Shown here: in pieces, positions 17,620 to 25,011 of the stretch
Position numbering within the stretch: the stretch's first letter is position 1
Layout of the letters: each line of letters begins with the position of its first letter
Assembly: GCA_002718195.1 (NCBI GenBank)
Contig: PBDU01000019.1
Location: 1-51,094 of the forward strand
Reading direction: 5' to 3'
DNA from: Methanobacteriota archaeon
GTDB taxonomy: Archaea > Thermoplasmatota > Poseidoniia > Poseidoniales > Poseidoniaceae
Length of the DNA: 51,094 nucleotides
The notes under the pieces: model-generated
Databases searched by the model: none
Seen by the model: the letters and a program-made list of their open reading frames with translations, nothing else
Told to the model about the DNA's origin: nothing
Position numbers and translations under genes: made by a program

Positions 17620-18210
17620 ATGATGGGCTTACTTGTCGCAATCATGGCAGGAGGAATTGGTCCGAGATTTTCGGCCCTTCATGCTTTCAAACCTTCCACT
17701 TCAAAGCCGGAGATTCCTGAAGATTGGATTACAGAATCAATAACACAGGCTCAAACCACATCTGAATCAGTTTTTCTTCCATGGGTCGCAGCAAGAATTC
17801 AAGTTGAATGGCTTGATTCGGAAGATGATAGATTTGGCATTACGAGGTTCGAGGAGGGTCCAGCAGAACTAGTCAGAAGAAGAAGACTGAGATTAGATCC
17901 AGGGATGGTTACCATCGCTTTACATCCAGCCCTTGAAGCGGATGATCTACTTTACAAGCACACCTTTGTCCATGAATTTTTACATGCTTGTGGATTAATT
18001 TCACATTCTGAGAACCACGAAAATCTGACCAGATTGGTTGCTCCAATGCCATCTATCTCTCAATCACCCTTACTGAGAATGCTTAGAGATGGCATGCTTG
18101 AAGAATCGAGTATAGAAAACTGGGAATGTAAGAAATGCGGCTATAGTTGGGAGAGAAAAACTGTCAGGCGTCCCAAAAGATGTCTGAAGTGTGCTAGACC
18201 ATTGGAATAA
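17620..18210 (+). CDS. SprT-like zinc metalloprotease with C-terminal zinc ribbon
   Basis: 196 residues. HEFLHACGL at about residue 113 is an HExxH metalloprotease site. The C-terminus carries a zinc ribbon (CKKCG at about 165 and CLKC about 25 residues on). The order HExxH then zinc ribbon is that of SprT/Spartan-like proteases, some of which digest DNA-protein crosslinks; the assignment is by architecture only. The first 17 residues are hydrophobic and could be a weak signal or may not belong to the protein. It is divergent from aceE with a 106-bp gap. Confidence 0.65.
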   Translation: MMGLLVAIMAGGIGPRFSALHAFKPSTSKPEIPEDWITESITQAQTTSESVFLPWVAARIQVEWLDSEDDRFGITRFEEGPAELVRRRRLRLDPGMVTIALHPALEADDLLYKHTFVHEFLHACGLISHSENHENLTRLVAPMPSISQSPLLRMLRDGMLEESSIENWECKKCGYSWERKTVRRPKRCLKCARPLE

Positions 18211-18236
18211 AGCATCCGCAGTGTTGGATTTTTTGG

Positions 18237-18309
18237 CGGGCGTAACAGGATTCGAACCCATGTTGTCGGCTTAGAAGGCCAAAGTGATATCCAACTACAC
18301 TATACGCCC
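18237..18309 (-). tRNA. tRNA-Arg (TCT)
   Basis: 73 nt on the minus strand. GGGCGTA and TACGCCC form the acceptor stem. The anticodon stem TTGGC/GCCGA encloses loop CTTCTAA with anticodon TCT, reading AGA and AGG, which are frequent arginine codons in this window. The T-arm contains TTCGAAT. Discriminator G is followed by an encoded CCA at 18234-18236. Confidence 0.95.
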
Positions 18310-18444
18310 TTATCTCGCCGGGCAAGACTTTTCGTTATGAGCCTTGTCCTTTACATGCCTCAAAATTATTTGGAGAGTTGTTTTTACTAGCTGTGAAATG
18401 GTTAGGTTGAGTTGTTTGAAGTAAATTGGTTTACCCGATGCTAT

Positions 18445-18451
18445 CATATAC
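18445..18451 (+). promoter_or_regulatory. TATA box for eL41 / tRNA-Trp
   Basis: TATCATATAC spans this site, about 30 bp upstream of the ATG at 18479. Transcription would begin near 18473, leaving almost no leader. No second TATA-like element is evident in the 23 bp between the eL41-like gene and tRNA-Trp, so one transcript may carry both. This is inferred from spacing. Confidence 0.45.
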
Positions 18452-18478
18452 TGATTGTTGGTCGGCGAGTCGTTCACC

Positions 18479-18586
18479 ATGAAGAGAGGAAGCCGTGCGT
18501 GGAAGAAGACCGGCAATCAACGCTGGAAATGGCGCAAGAAAAAATTGCGAAGGCGACGACGTGCACGACGCCAAGCAAAGGGCTGA
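18479..18586 (+). CDS. rpl41e: eL41-like small basic ribosomal protein
   Basis: A 35-codon frame from ATG 18479 to TGA 18584-18586. After a ~15-residue N-terminal part (MKRGSRAWKKTGNQR), the rest (WKWRKKKLRRRRRARRQAK) matches the composition and order of eL41, a single highly basic helix of about 25 residues at the subunit interface; human eL41 has KWRKKRMRRLKRKRR. Over half of the residues are Arg or Lys. It lies between a TATA box and the tRNA-Trp gene. It could be a chance basic frame, but the K-W-R-K-K core and the promoter make it credible. Confidence 0.65.
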   Translation: MKRGSRAWKKTGNQRWKWRKKKLRRRRRARRQAKG

Positions 18587-18609
18587 TCTTTTCTAGGTGC
18601 ATACACCTT

Positions 18610-18793
18610 GGGGGTATAGTATAGCTTGGTAGTACTGCGGGCTCCAGTTGCACGGGAATGACGACGAGTGGGTTTGCTGATAGTTGATGACCAACTGGAG
18701 CACCGACCCGTGATTTTCCGCAAGACTCGCAAAACGAAGCAGCGGTTCTGAAGAAGAAACCCGCCGGGCAGGGTTCAAATCCCTGTGCCCCCA
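18610..18793 (+). tRNA. tRNA-Trp (CCA) with ~111-nt intron
   Basis: Acceptor strands GGGGGTA (18610-18616) and TGCCCCC (18786-18792) pair. D-arm, anticodon stem GCGGG/CCCGC and T-arm CAGGG-TTCAAAT-CCCTG are all present. The anticodon CCA is at 18644-18646. The anticodon loop is interrupted, most likely after position 37, so the exons are 18610-18647 and 18759-18793 and the mature tRNA has 73 nt. The exact splice point is inferred, since I could not draw a perfect bulge-helix-bulge by eye. The discriminator A is followed by CC and then T, so CCA is not fully encoded, unlike the other two tRNAs here. An intron at this site of tRNA-Trp is well known in euryarchaea. Confidence 0.93.
18651..18712 (+). 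ncRNA. intron-encoded box C/D guide RNA for positions 34 and 39 of tRNA-Trp
   Basis: Inside the tRNA-Trp intron: terminal stem CACGGG/CCCGTG (18651-18656 with 18707-18712); box C ATGACGA (18658-18664); 12-nt guide; box D' CTGA (18677-18680); box C' TTGATGA (18684-18690); 12-nt guide; box D CCGA (18703-18706). The guide before D is complementary over 10 contiguous bases to 18641-18650 and places C34 opposite the fifth nucleotide. The guide before D' pairs over 8 bases with 18757-18764 and places C39 at the fifth nucleotide. Haloferax tRNA-Trp introns are known to guide methylation at positions 34 and 39. Confidence 0.88.
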
Positions 18794-18795
18794 CC

Positions 18796-18800
18796 TTTTT
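18796..18800 (+). terminator. oligo-T terminator after tRNA-Trp
   Basis: A run of five T follows the tRNA 3' end by three bases, with further T-rich sequence to about 18812. Archaeal RNA polymerase stops at such oligo-T tracts. The call is made from sequence and position only. Confidence 0.45.
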
Positions 18801-18855
18801 CCTAACTCTTTTACAAATAGTTAGCCTTATGTTAGTTAGCCTACGGGTTGGTTTC

Positions 18856-21039
18856 ATGAGTAAGCAATCTATTGCTCTGCTATTGACATTGTTGATGTTG
18901 TTCATACCGTTAACAGGTAGCATTGGAGAGTCCAGTGTGCGTGAGGGGTGGTACTCTCTGGATGCTGAAGGCAAACATTGGGCACAAGATGGCTCTTCCT
19001 TCTCCTCACCTGTTTTCATTGAGGAAAAAACACAGGATACTGACTGGTGGGAAAGAACTGCTCTAGATCAAAATCGGAATAAGATTCATGATTCCTTAGA
19101 AGATGAAACAGGATTAGTTTGGATTGGTCTGTCATTTTCATCTGAAGTTAGTGATTATCATCTTACTCAAATCGAGTTGTTAGGCCTAAATATCGTTGAT
19201 GTAATCGAGGCTGTGGATGCTGTACTTTTGGGTCAAATAAGCGTTGAATATATCGAGAAATTACTTCTAATCGATGACCTAGTTATGGTTGAGGAATATG
19301 GCTCAGTAGTATTTTGGGGCGACGTCCAAACACAAGCAGTGAAAGCAAGATCCAACTCCATTTATCCAAACGGAGCATGGGATTTAGGGGTCTCAGGAGA
19401 AGGTGTTGTTGTTGCTATGGTAGATACTGGGGTGGATAATGAGCACCCCGGATTAAATCAAAAATTCGTGGCAGGTTATGATGCAGTTTGCTACCTTCAC
19501 ACAGACCCAAGTTGTGTAGCAGCCGGCCTTGGAGCAAGAGAAACTGACGGTACCTATGATCCTGACGATGGACATCAACATGGAACTGCGTGTATGGGAA
19601 TGGCAGCGGCAACCGGACTCGATGCATCTGGTCAGCAAACCGAATTTTACGGAAGTGCTCCTAATTCTAGTCTAGTTGACGTTAGAATTGGAACCGACCT
19701 TGGAGCGGGTCCTTTCGAAAATTATGTTATCGAACAAGAATTTTACGAATCTGCAATGAATGGTCTTCAATGGATAATTGATCACAAGGACGATGCCTGG
19801 CAAGGAGCAGATGAGTCGGTTCATGGAATTGACATAATCTCGCTTTCTTGGGGAATAACATCTCATGAGACAGGTGGTTCAGATGGGCAAGATATGCACA
19901 GCAGAATTCTAGATGAGGCTACACAAGCCGGATTGGTTGTGAGTGTTGCTGCAGGAAATGATGGACCAGATAATGATGGTCTTAGTGGAATGGGGTCATC
20001 TAGCTTGTCGATAACCGTAGGCGCTACTGATGACATCAATACAGTTGACAGAGATGATGATACTATTGCATCCTATTCCTCTCGCGGTCCTAGAAGAGAT
20101 AACGGAGATACAAACCCACTCAATGAATTGAAACCTGAGGTCACAGCACCGGGAACCAACATCATCCAAGCAGAGGGTTGTGTTACCTCAGGAGGTTGTT
20201 CAAATCTGATTAATGATGCTAGCGAAAATGGCTACACAGGTAGAGGGAGCGGTACTTCATATGCAACTCCTTCTGTAACAGGGATTATTGCCCTAATGCT
20301 AGAGGCAAATCCCGATTTATCACCACTTGAGATAAGGGAGATTTTGAAGATAACCGCAGAAAGAAGAGGGGAAGCATCAGCTCCTGATGTTGACCCATTT
20401 TGGAACCGTGACTTCGGTTGGGGAATGGTTGATGCTCGAGCTGCTGTGGAAATGGCAATACAAATGAGAGATGATGGAGTTACTGGTATGATAGATGTTA
20501 GCGCTCAAGTCCATGCAACATCAAGCGGTTTGAACAATCAAACCGGGTTATTCGAGGTCTCAGGCTTGGTCTGGTCCCAAGACCAAGGGATTGCATCTGT
20601 TGAATACAGAGTTGATGGAGGAGAATGGATGTCCGTGTCACAAGAATTCGGCATGGAAATGCAGGCATTTGAGAGATGGAATTGGAGTTTAGCCATCGAT
20701 TCCGAGGCTTTCTCAGAGGGTAATCATACAATTGAGATCCGGGCTACATCAGCAATGGGAGACATGTATTCTCTTTCTGATAGCGTAATATTCTACAGTT
20801 CTGGTTTAGGTTCGCAAGATGAATCATCTGGCTTCGGGATAGACATATATCTGGCTGGTTTGATACTATTTGCCCTAATTTCTGGTTTGACGGTTTTCTT
20901 TAGAACTAGATCTGAAGAACCAATTCAGATGGTTTCTGATTCAAAATACTCCAATCTTCCGAAGTCATTGGCTGATGATGAATTGTCTATCGATGAATTA
21001 ATTGATGAAGTTACATTAGAGGCGGAACTAATTGATTAG
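18856..21039 (+). CDS. secreted, membrane-anchored subtilisin-like serine protease (S8)
   Basis: The catalytic triad is clear (numbered from the upstream ATG 18829): Asp199 in AMVDTGVD, His251 in HQHGTA, Ser477 in GSGTSYATP, with the oxyanion Asn in SVAAGNDGP. A signal peptide (SIALLLTLLMLF) follows the ATG at 18856, which is the preferred start. A propeptide-like region precedes the catalytic domain. After it come a beta-rich domain at about 560-660, a membrane helix (YLAGLILFALISGLTVFF) and an acidic tail. The protease probably acts on the cell surface and degrades extracellular protein. The aminotransferase downstream may be linked only by proximity. Confidence 0.92.
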   Translation: MSKQSIALLLTLLMLFIPLTGSIGESSVREGWYSLDAEGKHWAQDGSSFSSPVFIEEKTQDTDWWERTALDQNRNKIHDSLEDETGLVWIGLSFSSEVSDYHLTQIELLGLNIVDVIEAVDAVLLGQISVEYIEKLLLIDDLVMVEEYGSVVFWGDVQTQAVKARSNSIYPNGAWDLGVSGEGVVVAMVDTGVDNEHPGLNQKFVAGYDAVCYLHTDPSCVAAGLGARETDGTYDPDDGHQHGTACMGMAAATGLDASGQQTEFYGSAPNSSLVDVRIGTDLGAGPFENYVIEQEFYESAMNGLQWIIDHKDDAWQGADESVHGIDIISLSWGITSHETGGSDGQDMHSRILDEATQAGLVVSVAAGNDGPDNDGLSGMGSSSLSITVGATDDINTVDRDDDTIASYSSRGPRRDNGDTNPLNELKPEVTAPGTNIIQAEGCVTSGGCSNLINDASENGYTGRGSGTSYATPSVTGIIALMLEANPDLSPLEIREILKITAERRGEASAPDVDPFWNRDFGWGMVDARAAVEMAIQMRDDGVTGMIDVSAQVHATSSGLNNQTGLFEVSGLVWSQDQGIASVEYRVDGGEWMSVSQEFGMEMQAFERWNWSLAIDSEAFSEGNHTIEIRATSAMGDMYSLSDSVIFYSSGLGSQDESSGFGIDIYLAGLILFALISGLTVFFRTRSEEPIQMVSDSKYSNLPKSLADDELSIDELIDEVTLEAELID

Positions 21040-21098
21040 GGTAATTCAAAACGATTTTCTATCATTGTATTCAAAAAAGGTAGCAAGGTGGGCCAATC

Positions 21099-22250
21099 AT
21101 GTCGTACTTTAGTCAGAGAGCGCTGAACATTCAGCCAACTGGTGTCAGGAAAATGTTTGACATGGCAGGAGACGATGTAATCTCATTCGGCTTGGGAGAA
21201 CCTGATTTTCAACCTCCACCAATTGCAATTGAAGCATTTCATCAAGCAATGCTGGATGGAAAGAACAAGTACACCACAACTGCAGGATTACCCTCTTTGA
21301 GGAAAAAAATAGCAGAAGATTGGGAATCTTATCAATCTGGTATGGATGAAAATAATGTTTGCATAACGATGTCAGGTACAAACGCTCTGCTGAATGTATT
21401 CATGACCACTGTTGATCCTGGAAAAAACGTATTGATTCCAGAGCCTTACTTTCCGTTGTATGGACCAGATGTTGGTTTGTGCGGGGGAGAAGACAGATAT
21501 TATCCCTGCAAATTTGAAAATGAATTTGTCCCAAGTATTTCTGATTTGGAAAACTTAGTGGATCAAAATACGGTCGCAATTCTGTACAATTTCCCCTCAA
21601 ATCCGACTGGAGGAACACTGAATGCAAAACAACGAGATGATTTACTGGAATTTGCAAAAAAGCATGACTTGTGGATAATCAGTGATGAAGTCTACGACAA
21701 AATAACCTTCGATGAAGAACATGTTTCGTTTTTGGGCTGCGATTATGATAAGATAATAATCGTTGGAAGTTTTTCAAAGACATATTGCATGACAGGGTGG
21801 AGAATAGGATACCTACTGAGCACTAATCTTGAAGCAATGAAACAGCTGATAAAAATCCAATATTACATTACCGCATGTTCCAACGATGCTATGCAACATG
21901 CAGTCCTCAAAACCATGGAAGAGGCAGGAGATTTCCCCGCCATGGTGTCTGAAAAATTCAAAATTAGAAGAGACCTGATTGTTCGAAGACTGAATGCAAT
22001 TGAAGGTGTAGAGTGCCATTCTCCAAAAGGTGCAATCTATGTGTTCCCAAAGGTTACAGTACCTGGTATGAATAGTGAGGAATTAGCCTTAGAACTACTA
22101 AAAGATGGAGTGCTATGCTCTCCCGGGACTGCTTTTGGGAAATCAGGAGAGGGGCATCTTAGATTTGCTTACACAATTGGTGAAGAGGATATTTCGAAAG
22201 GTATGGATATCCTAGAATCGACATTGAATAGACTGAGAAACGAAGCATAG
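21099..22250 (+). CDS. class I/II pyridoxal-phosphate aminotransferase
   Basis: 383 residues of fold-type I aminotransferase. The PLP lysine is K227 in GSFSKTYCMTGWR. Supporting motifs are FGLGEPDF, YNFPSNPTGG (Asn168), IISDEVYD (Asp196) and the C-terminal substrate Arg region HLRFAYTIG. It resembles the aspartate/aromatic aminotransferase group common in archaea. The donor and acceptor cannot be determined from sequence alone. The ATG follows AAGGTGGG. Confidence 0.9.
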   Translation: MSYFSQRALNIQPTGVRKMFDMAGDDVISFGLGEPDFQPPPIAIEAFHQAMLDGKNKYTTTAGLPSLRKKIAEDWESYQSGMDENNVCITMSGTNALLNVFMTTVDPGKNVLIPEPYFPLYGPDVGLCGGEDRYYPCKFENEFVPSISDLENLVDQNTVAILYNFPSNPTGGTLNAKQRDDLLEFAKKHDLWIISDEVYDKITFDEEHVSFLGCDYDKIIIVGSFSKTYCMTGWRIGYLLSTNLEAMKQLIKIQYYITACSNDAMQHAVLKTMEEAGDFPAMVSEKFKIRRDLIVRRLNAIEGVECHSPKGAIYVFPKVTVPGMNSEELALELLKDGVLCSPGTAFGKSGEGHLRFAYTIGEEDISKGMDILESTLNRLRNEA

Positions 22251-22341
22251 TCGAGTGGAAATACTTCATCATTTCATCAGACCATTTTCAGAACATCAAG
22301 AGAAGAAAATAATTGATAATTCGAAGGTAGGTTTTCAAGTG

Positions 22342-22815
22342 ATGGATATTTTATTCCCTGAATCAGCAAATAACGAATTCAAGGGGCATAAATTAGCAAT
22401 TTGGTTACTTTATTTCTACATATTCAAATCCTTCTTTGCGGGTTTAGTTCATATGTTAGCTTCAGATGGTGGGGCTCAAAGCATTGGATCTGTATCACTG
22501 GATAGTTTTACACAAGGTGGAGCAGATAGTGTTGTAACAATGTTCGGGCTATGGGGTATGGAGCATTTTGTTATTGGTTTAATCGCACTAGTTCTATTGC
22601 TGCGTTACAAATCTTTGATTCCATTGATTTGGGGAATTTATGCTGTAGAATACACTGGAAGGGCCCTAAGCCATATCTTCACCCCAGGTTTAGTAACGGA
22701 CCATACACCTCCAGGGGTAATGGTTGATAATATACTGGTTCCATTATCGATAATAATGCTCATATTTTCAATTTACACAACAAAGAAAAATGAAGAAATT
22801 GGCAGCGAAATTTAG
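22342..22815 (+). CDS. multi-pass membrane protein of unknown function
   Basis: Hydrophobic segments (KLAIWLLYFYIFKSFFAGLVHML, HFVIGLIALVLLL, LIPLIWGIYAVEY, NILVPLSIIMLIF) predict four membrane helices. The frame could begin at GTG 22255. The ATG at 22342 lies near AGGTAGG and starts a protein (MDILFPESANNEF) that enters the first helix normally. No family is recognised. Two further unrecognised membrane proteins follow on the same strand. Confidence 0.65.
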   Translation: MDILFPESANNEFKGHKLAIWLLYFYIFKSFFAGLVHMLASDGGAQSIGSVSLDSFTQGGADSVVTMFGLWGMEHFVIGLIALVLLLRYKSLIPLIWGIYAVEYTGRALSHIFTPGLVTDHTPPGVMVDNILVPLSIIMLIFSIYTTKKNEEIGSEI

Positions 22816-22887
22816 TTCTGTTGACAAAAGTTGAACAACGAATATTTTAGAGTCGAGTCGAAGAGAATTAACCGAGGAGGAATAGCA

Positions 22888-23472
22888 ATGAGTGTTATTG
22901 AAAATGTAGGACTTTTACTCCTCGGTGTGGTTCTAGGTCATCTTTTCCCTCACATATTGTCTATAATAATGACAAGATCTAAATCCTCAAACAAGCAATT
23001 TCCTGCTCATCCTCAGCCAATTCCACTTTCTGCTGAACTTAATCGAAGGATATTGGATATGAGGAATTGGTTTTGGGTTGGAACATTTTGTGCCATCATT
23101 CCTCTAGGCTTTGGTTGGGCTTCACTTAAATCAGGATCGCTTCCATTCGGTATCGGTCTTTGGCTTTCAGCAGGATGGGTTGTATTGAATCGTCTACAGT
23201 TAGTGTTCTCAGAACAAGGTGTACCTTGGTCACGAAGTACTGCAGAAAAATTGCAGTTGATTATGAATGATATAGAGAAAAATCCATGTTGTAATATGCC
23301 TAGTATTGAATGGGAATTAACTTCTGTAAGGTGTACTGTTTGCAGAAAAAAGGTGACTGACTTACCACGACCTGATTTAGGCAGAAATCGGGAAGATTCT
23401 AGGTTTGCTAGTTTCTTCAGGCTCTGGATTTCAGGAGGAATGCCAGTCGTGGTTTCTGATGAAGAAGAATGA
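22888..23472 (+). CDS. membrane protein with C-terminal Cys-rich segment
   Basis: The start is set at ATG 22888 because a strong GAGGAGGAA precedes it; the frame opens earlier at 22831. About 194 residues: an N-terminal helix (VGLLLLGVVLGHLFPHIL), two more helices in the middle (WVGTFCAIIPLGFGWA and GIGLWLSAGWVVL), and a soluble tail with CC and CTVC spaced like a small zinc site. Function unknown. It lies between two other membrane proteins. Confidence 0.65.
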   Translation: MSVIENVGLLLLGVVLGHLFPHILSIIMTRSKSSNKQFPAHPQPIPLSAELNRRILDMRNWFWVGTFCAIIPLGFGWASLKSGSLPFGIGLWLSAGWVVLNRLQLVFSEQGVPWSRSTAEKLQLIMNDIEKNPCCNMPSIEWELTSVRCTVCRKKVTDLPRPDLGRNREDSRFASFFRLWISGGMPVVVSDEEE

Positions 23473-23535
23473 AATCATCAAAATTAGATTTTCTTTGGGA
23501 TAACATTTGTTATACTGTTTGTTTGGCTTCGAGCG

Positions 23536-24894
23536 ATGAGCAGGCAAGATGGTAAGGGTCCTCTATCAGCGAGGATTTACCTTACAATAGTCATGTTTGC
23601 GCAAATATTCCTTACACCCTTAGTTGCTTTTACACTTACTTATTTGGTAGAAGTTGAATTCAGTAGCGAGCAACTGGGCGCATCTCTGAGAGTTGATATG
23701 TTGCCTTGGATAATAGCAGCATCTCTATCATATGGTTTACTAGCACTCGGCTTGGCTTTAATCATGGGTGGTTACAGCCCAATGTGGGTTGTTAATCGTG
23801 GGGGATGGGTTAGTGCTCTTGGTTTCACTCGTAACAACAAAGCAGCCGATAAATTGCGTACAGCAAGGCTTTCTTTTGCAAAATCACCTCATGGAAAGCT
23901 TTCTGTTTTAGTTCATGATAGGTACTCATCCGGCAAACACAAGATAATCTCAACTCACGGTGGATTAACCTTGCTTGCAGTTCCATTTCAAGTATTTTTG
24001 ATCACGGTACCGCTGGCAACTGTCGTCGCAATTCCAGACCATTACATCAATCAGGATAGACAATTAGAACTTGCATTTATTCTGTACTTGATTTGTTTAG
24101 TAGTTGTGATGAAGATGTTCCCAATGTTTGCTAGAAAATACATCGGTATTGCTGCTTTTACGAGAAGATTATTAGTTTCAATGACCAGACTTTCATGGCT
24201 GGCACCTCTGTTCGTGCTGTGGCTTCTTGGAAGAATTGCTAGCCTTGTAGTGTTGGGATGGCTTGGTGAAGATATAGATTTGACATTACACTTAGAGCAA
24301 GTGATTTTTGAGAGTTTATTGTTCGATGCAGTGGTTCCTCAGACATCTTTCCTTGATTTGATGACGGCATTAGCGGTTATCCCGCTCTCAGCTTTTACAA
24401 CATTAGCTACTTTGGGGGGCGGTTCGGGAAGACCCCCTAAATGGATGAGAATCAATAATCTAGATACTGATGAGGAGATAGAGCAAGAAAGGTTAGCAAG
24501 AAATGAGTTCTTCAACAACATCGGTAAGATTGCAGGAGGAGGATTAACAGCTGCAATTGGCGGTGTGGTAGCGTCAGGAATTGCCCCAATTTCCAGCAAT
24601 CTATCACAGGCAGCAATCGCGCAAAAGGCAAATGAAATTCTAAACAATAAATTAGAGTCTAAAATTTCGGGAATATCTGAGGCGATTGATCAACCAGAGC
24701 AACTAGATTTCTCAGGTATTAATGAAGTCCAAGAGAATATCAGGCAAGAGGTGACTTCCGAGCGAGTGGACACAGGTTCTAGGTGGGCTGATGCTTTGAT
24801 TGAAGCAGACAGTGTAAGTGAACATGTTGAAAATATTGAGAAAATCAAACCAAAATTTGACGAACCTGTAATCAAAGGATTCGACCTTGATTGA
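23536..24894 (+). CDS. multi-pass membrane protein with long polar C-terminal tail
   Basis: 452 residues. At least six hydrophobic helices fall in the first ~305 residues. A conserved-looking loop follows the second helix (GGYSPMWVVNRGGWVSALGFTR). After the last helix there is a Gly/Ala-rich amphipathic stretch (GGGLTAAIGGVVASGIAP) and a charged, probably coiled tail of about 100 residues. I do not recognise a family. It is the third membrane protein in a row and may form a complex with its neighbours or with the large surface protein downstream; this is inferred from order only. Confidence 0.65.
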   Translation: MSRQDGKGPLSARIYLTIVMFAQIFLTPLVAFTLTYLVEVEFSSEQLGASLRVDMLPWIIAASLSYGLLALGLALIMGGYSPMWVVNRGGWVSALGFTRNNKAADKLRTARLSFAKSPHGKLSVLVHDRYSSGKHKIISTHGGLTLLAVPFQVFLITVPLATVVAIPDHYINQDRQLELAFILYLICLVVVMKMFPMFARKYIGIAAFTRRLLVSMTRLSWLAPLFVLWLLGRIASLVVLGWLGEDIDLTLHLEQVIFESLLFDAVVPQTSFLDLMTALAVIPLSAFTTLATLGGGSGRPPKWMRINNLDTDEEIEQERLARNEFFNNIGKIAGGGLTAAIGGVVASGIAPISSNLSQAAIAQKANEILNNKLESKISGISEAIDQPEQLDFSGINEVQENIRQEVTSERVDTGSRWADALIEADSVSEHVENIEKIKPKFDEPVIKGFDLD

Positions 24895-25011
24895 GTATTG
24901 TAGGACACATCATAAGGGCGAAGAAAATCGCAGGATATCCTACTTTTATCAAATTCAACCAATACTCAATTTTAGGTATCATTCATATGCATATTGTGTT
25001 TGGAGTCGTTC

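Noticed and set aside
18748..18751. CTGA near the 3' end of the tRNA-Trp intron considered as box D
   Set aside because: The upstream guide does not match tRNA-Trp by the N+5 rule, whereas CCGA at 18703-18706 gives a perfect guide, equal spacer length and a closing stem.
18474..19019. 181-codon minus-strand frame across eL41, tRNA-Trp and the subtilase start
   Set aside because: Crosses a certain tRNA with its intron and a promoter; no protein family resemblance.
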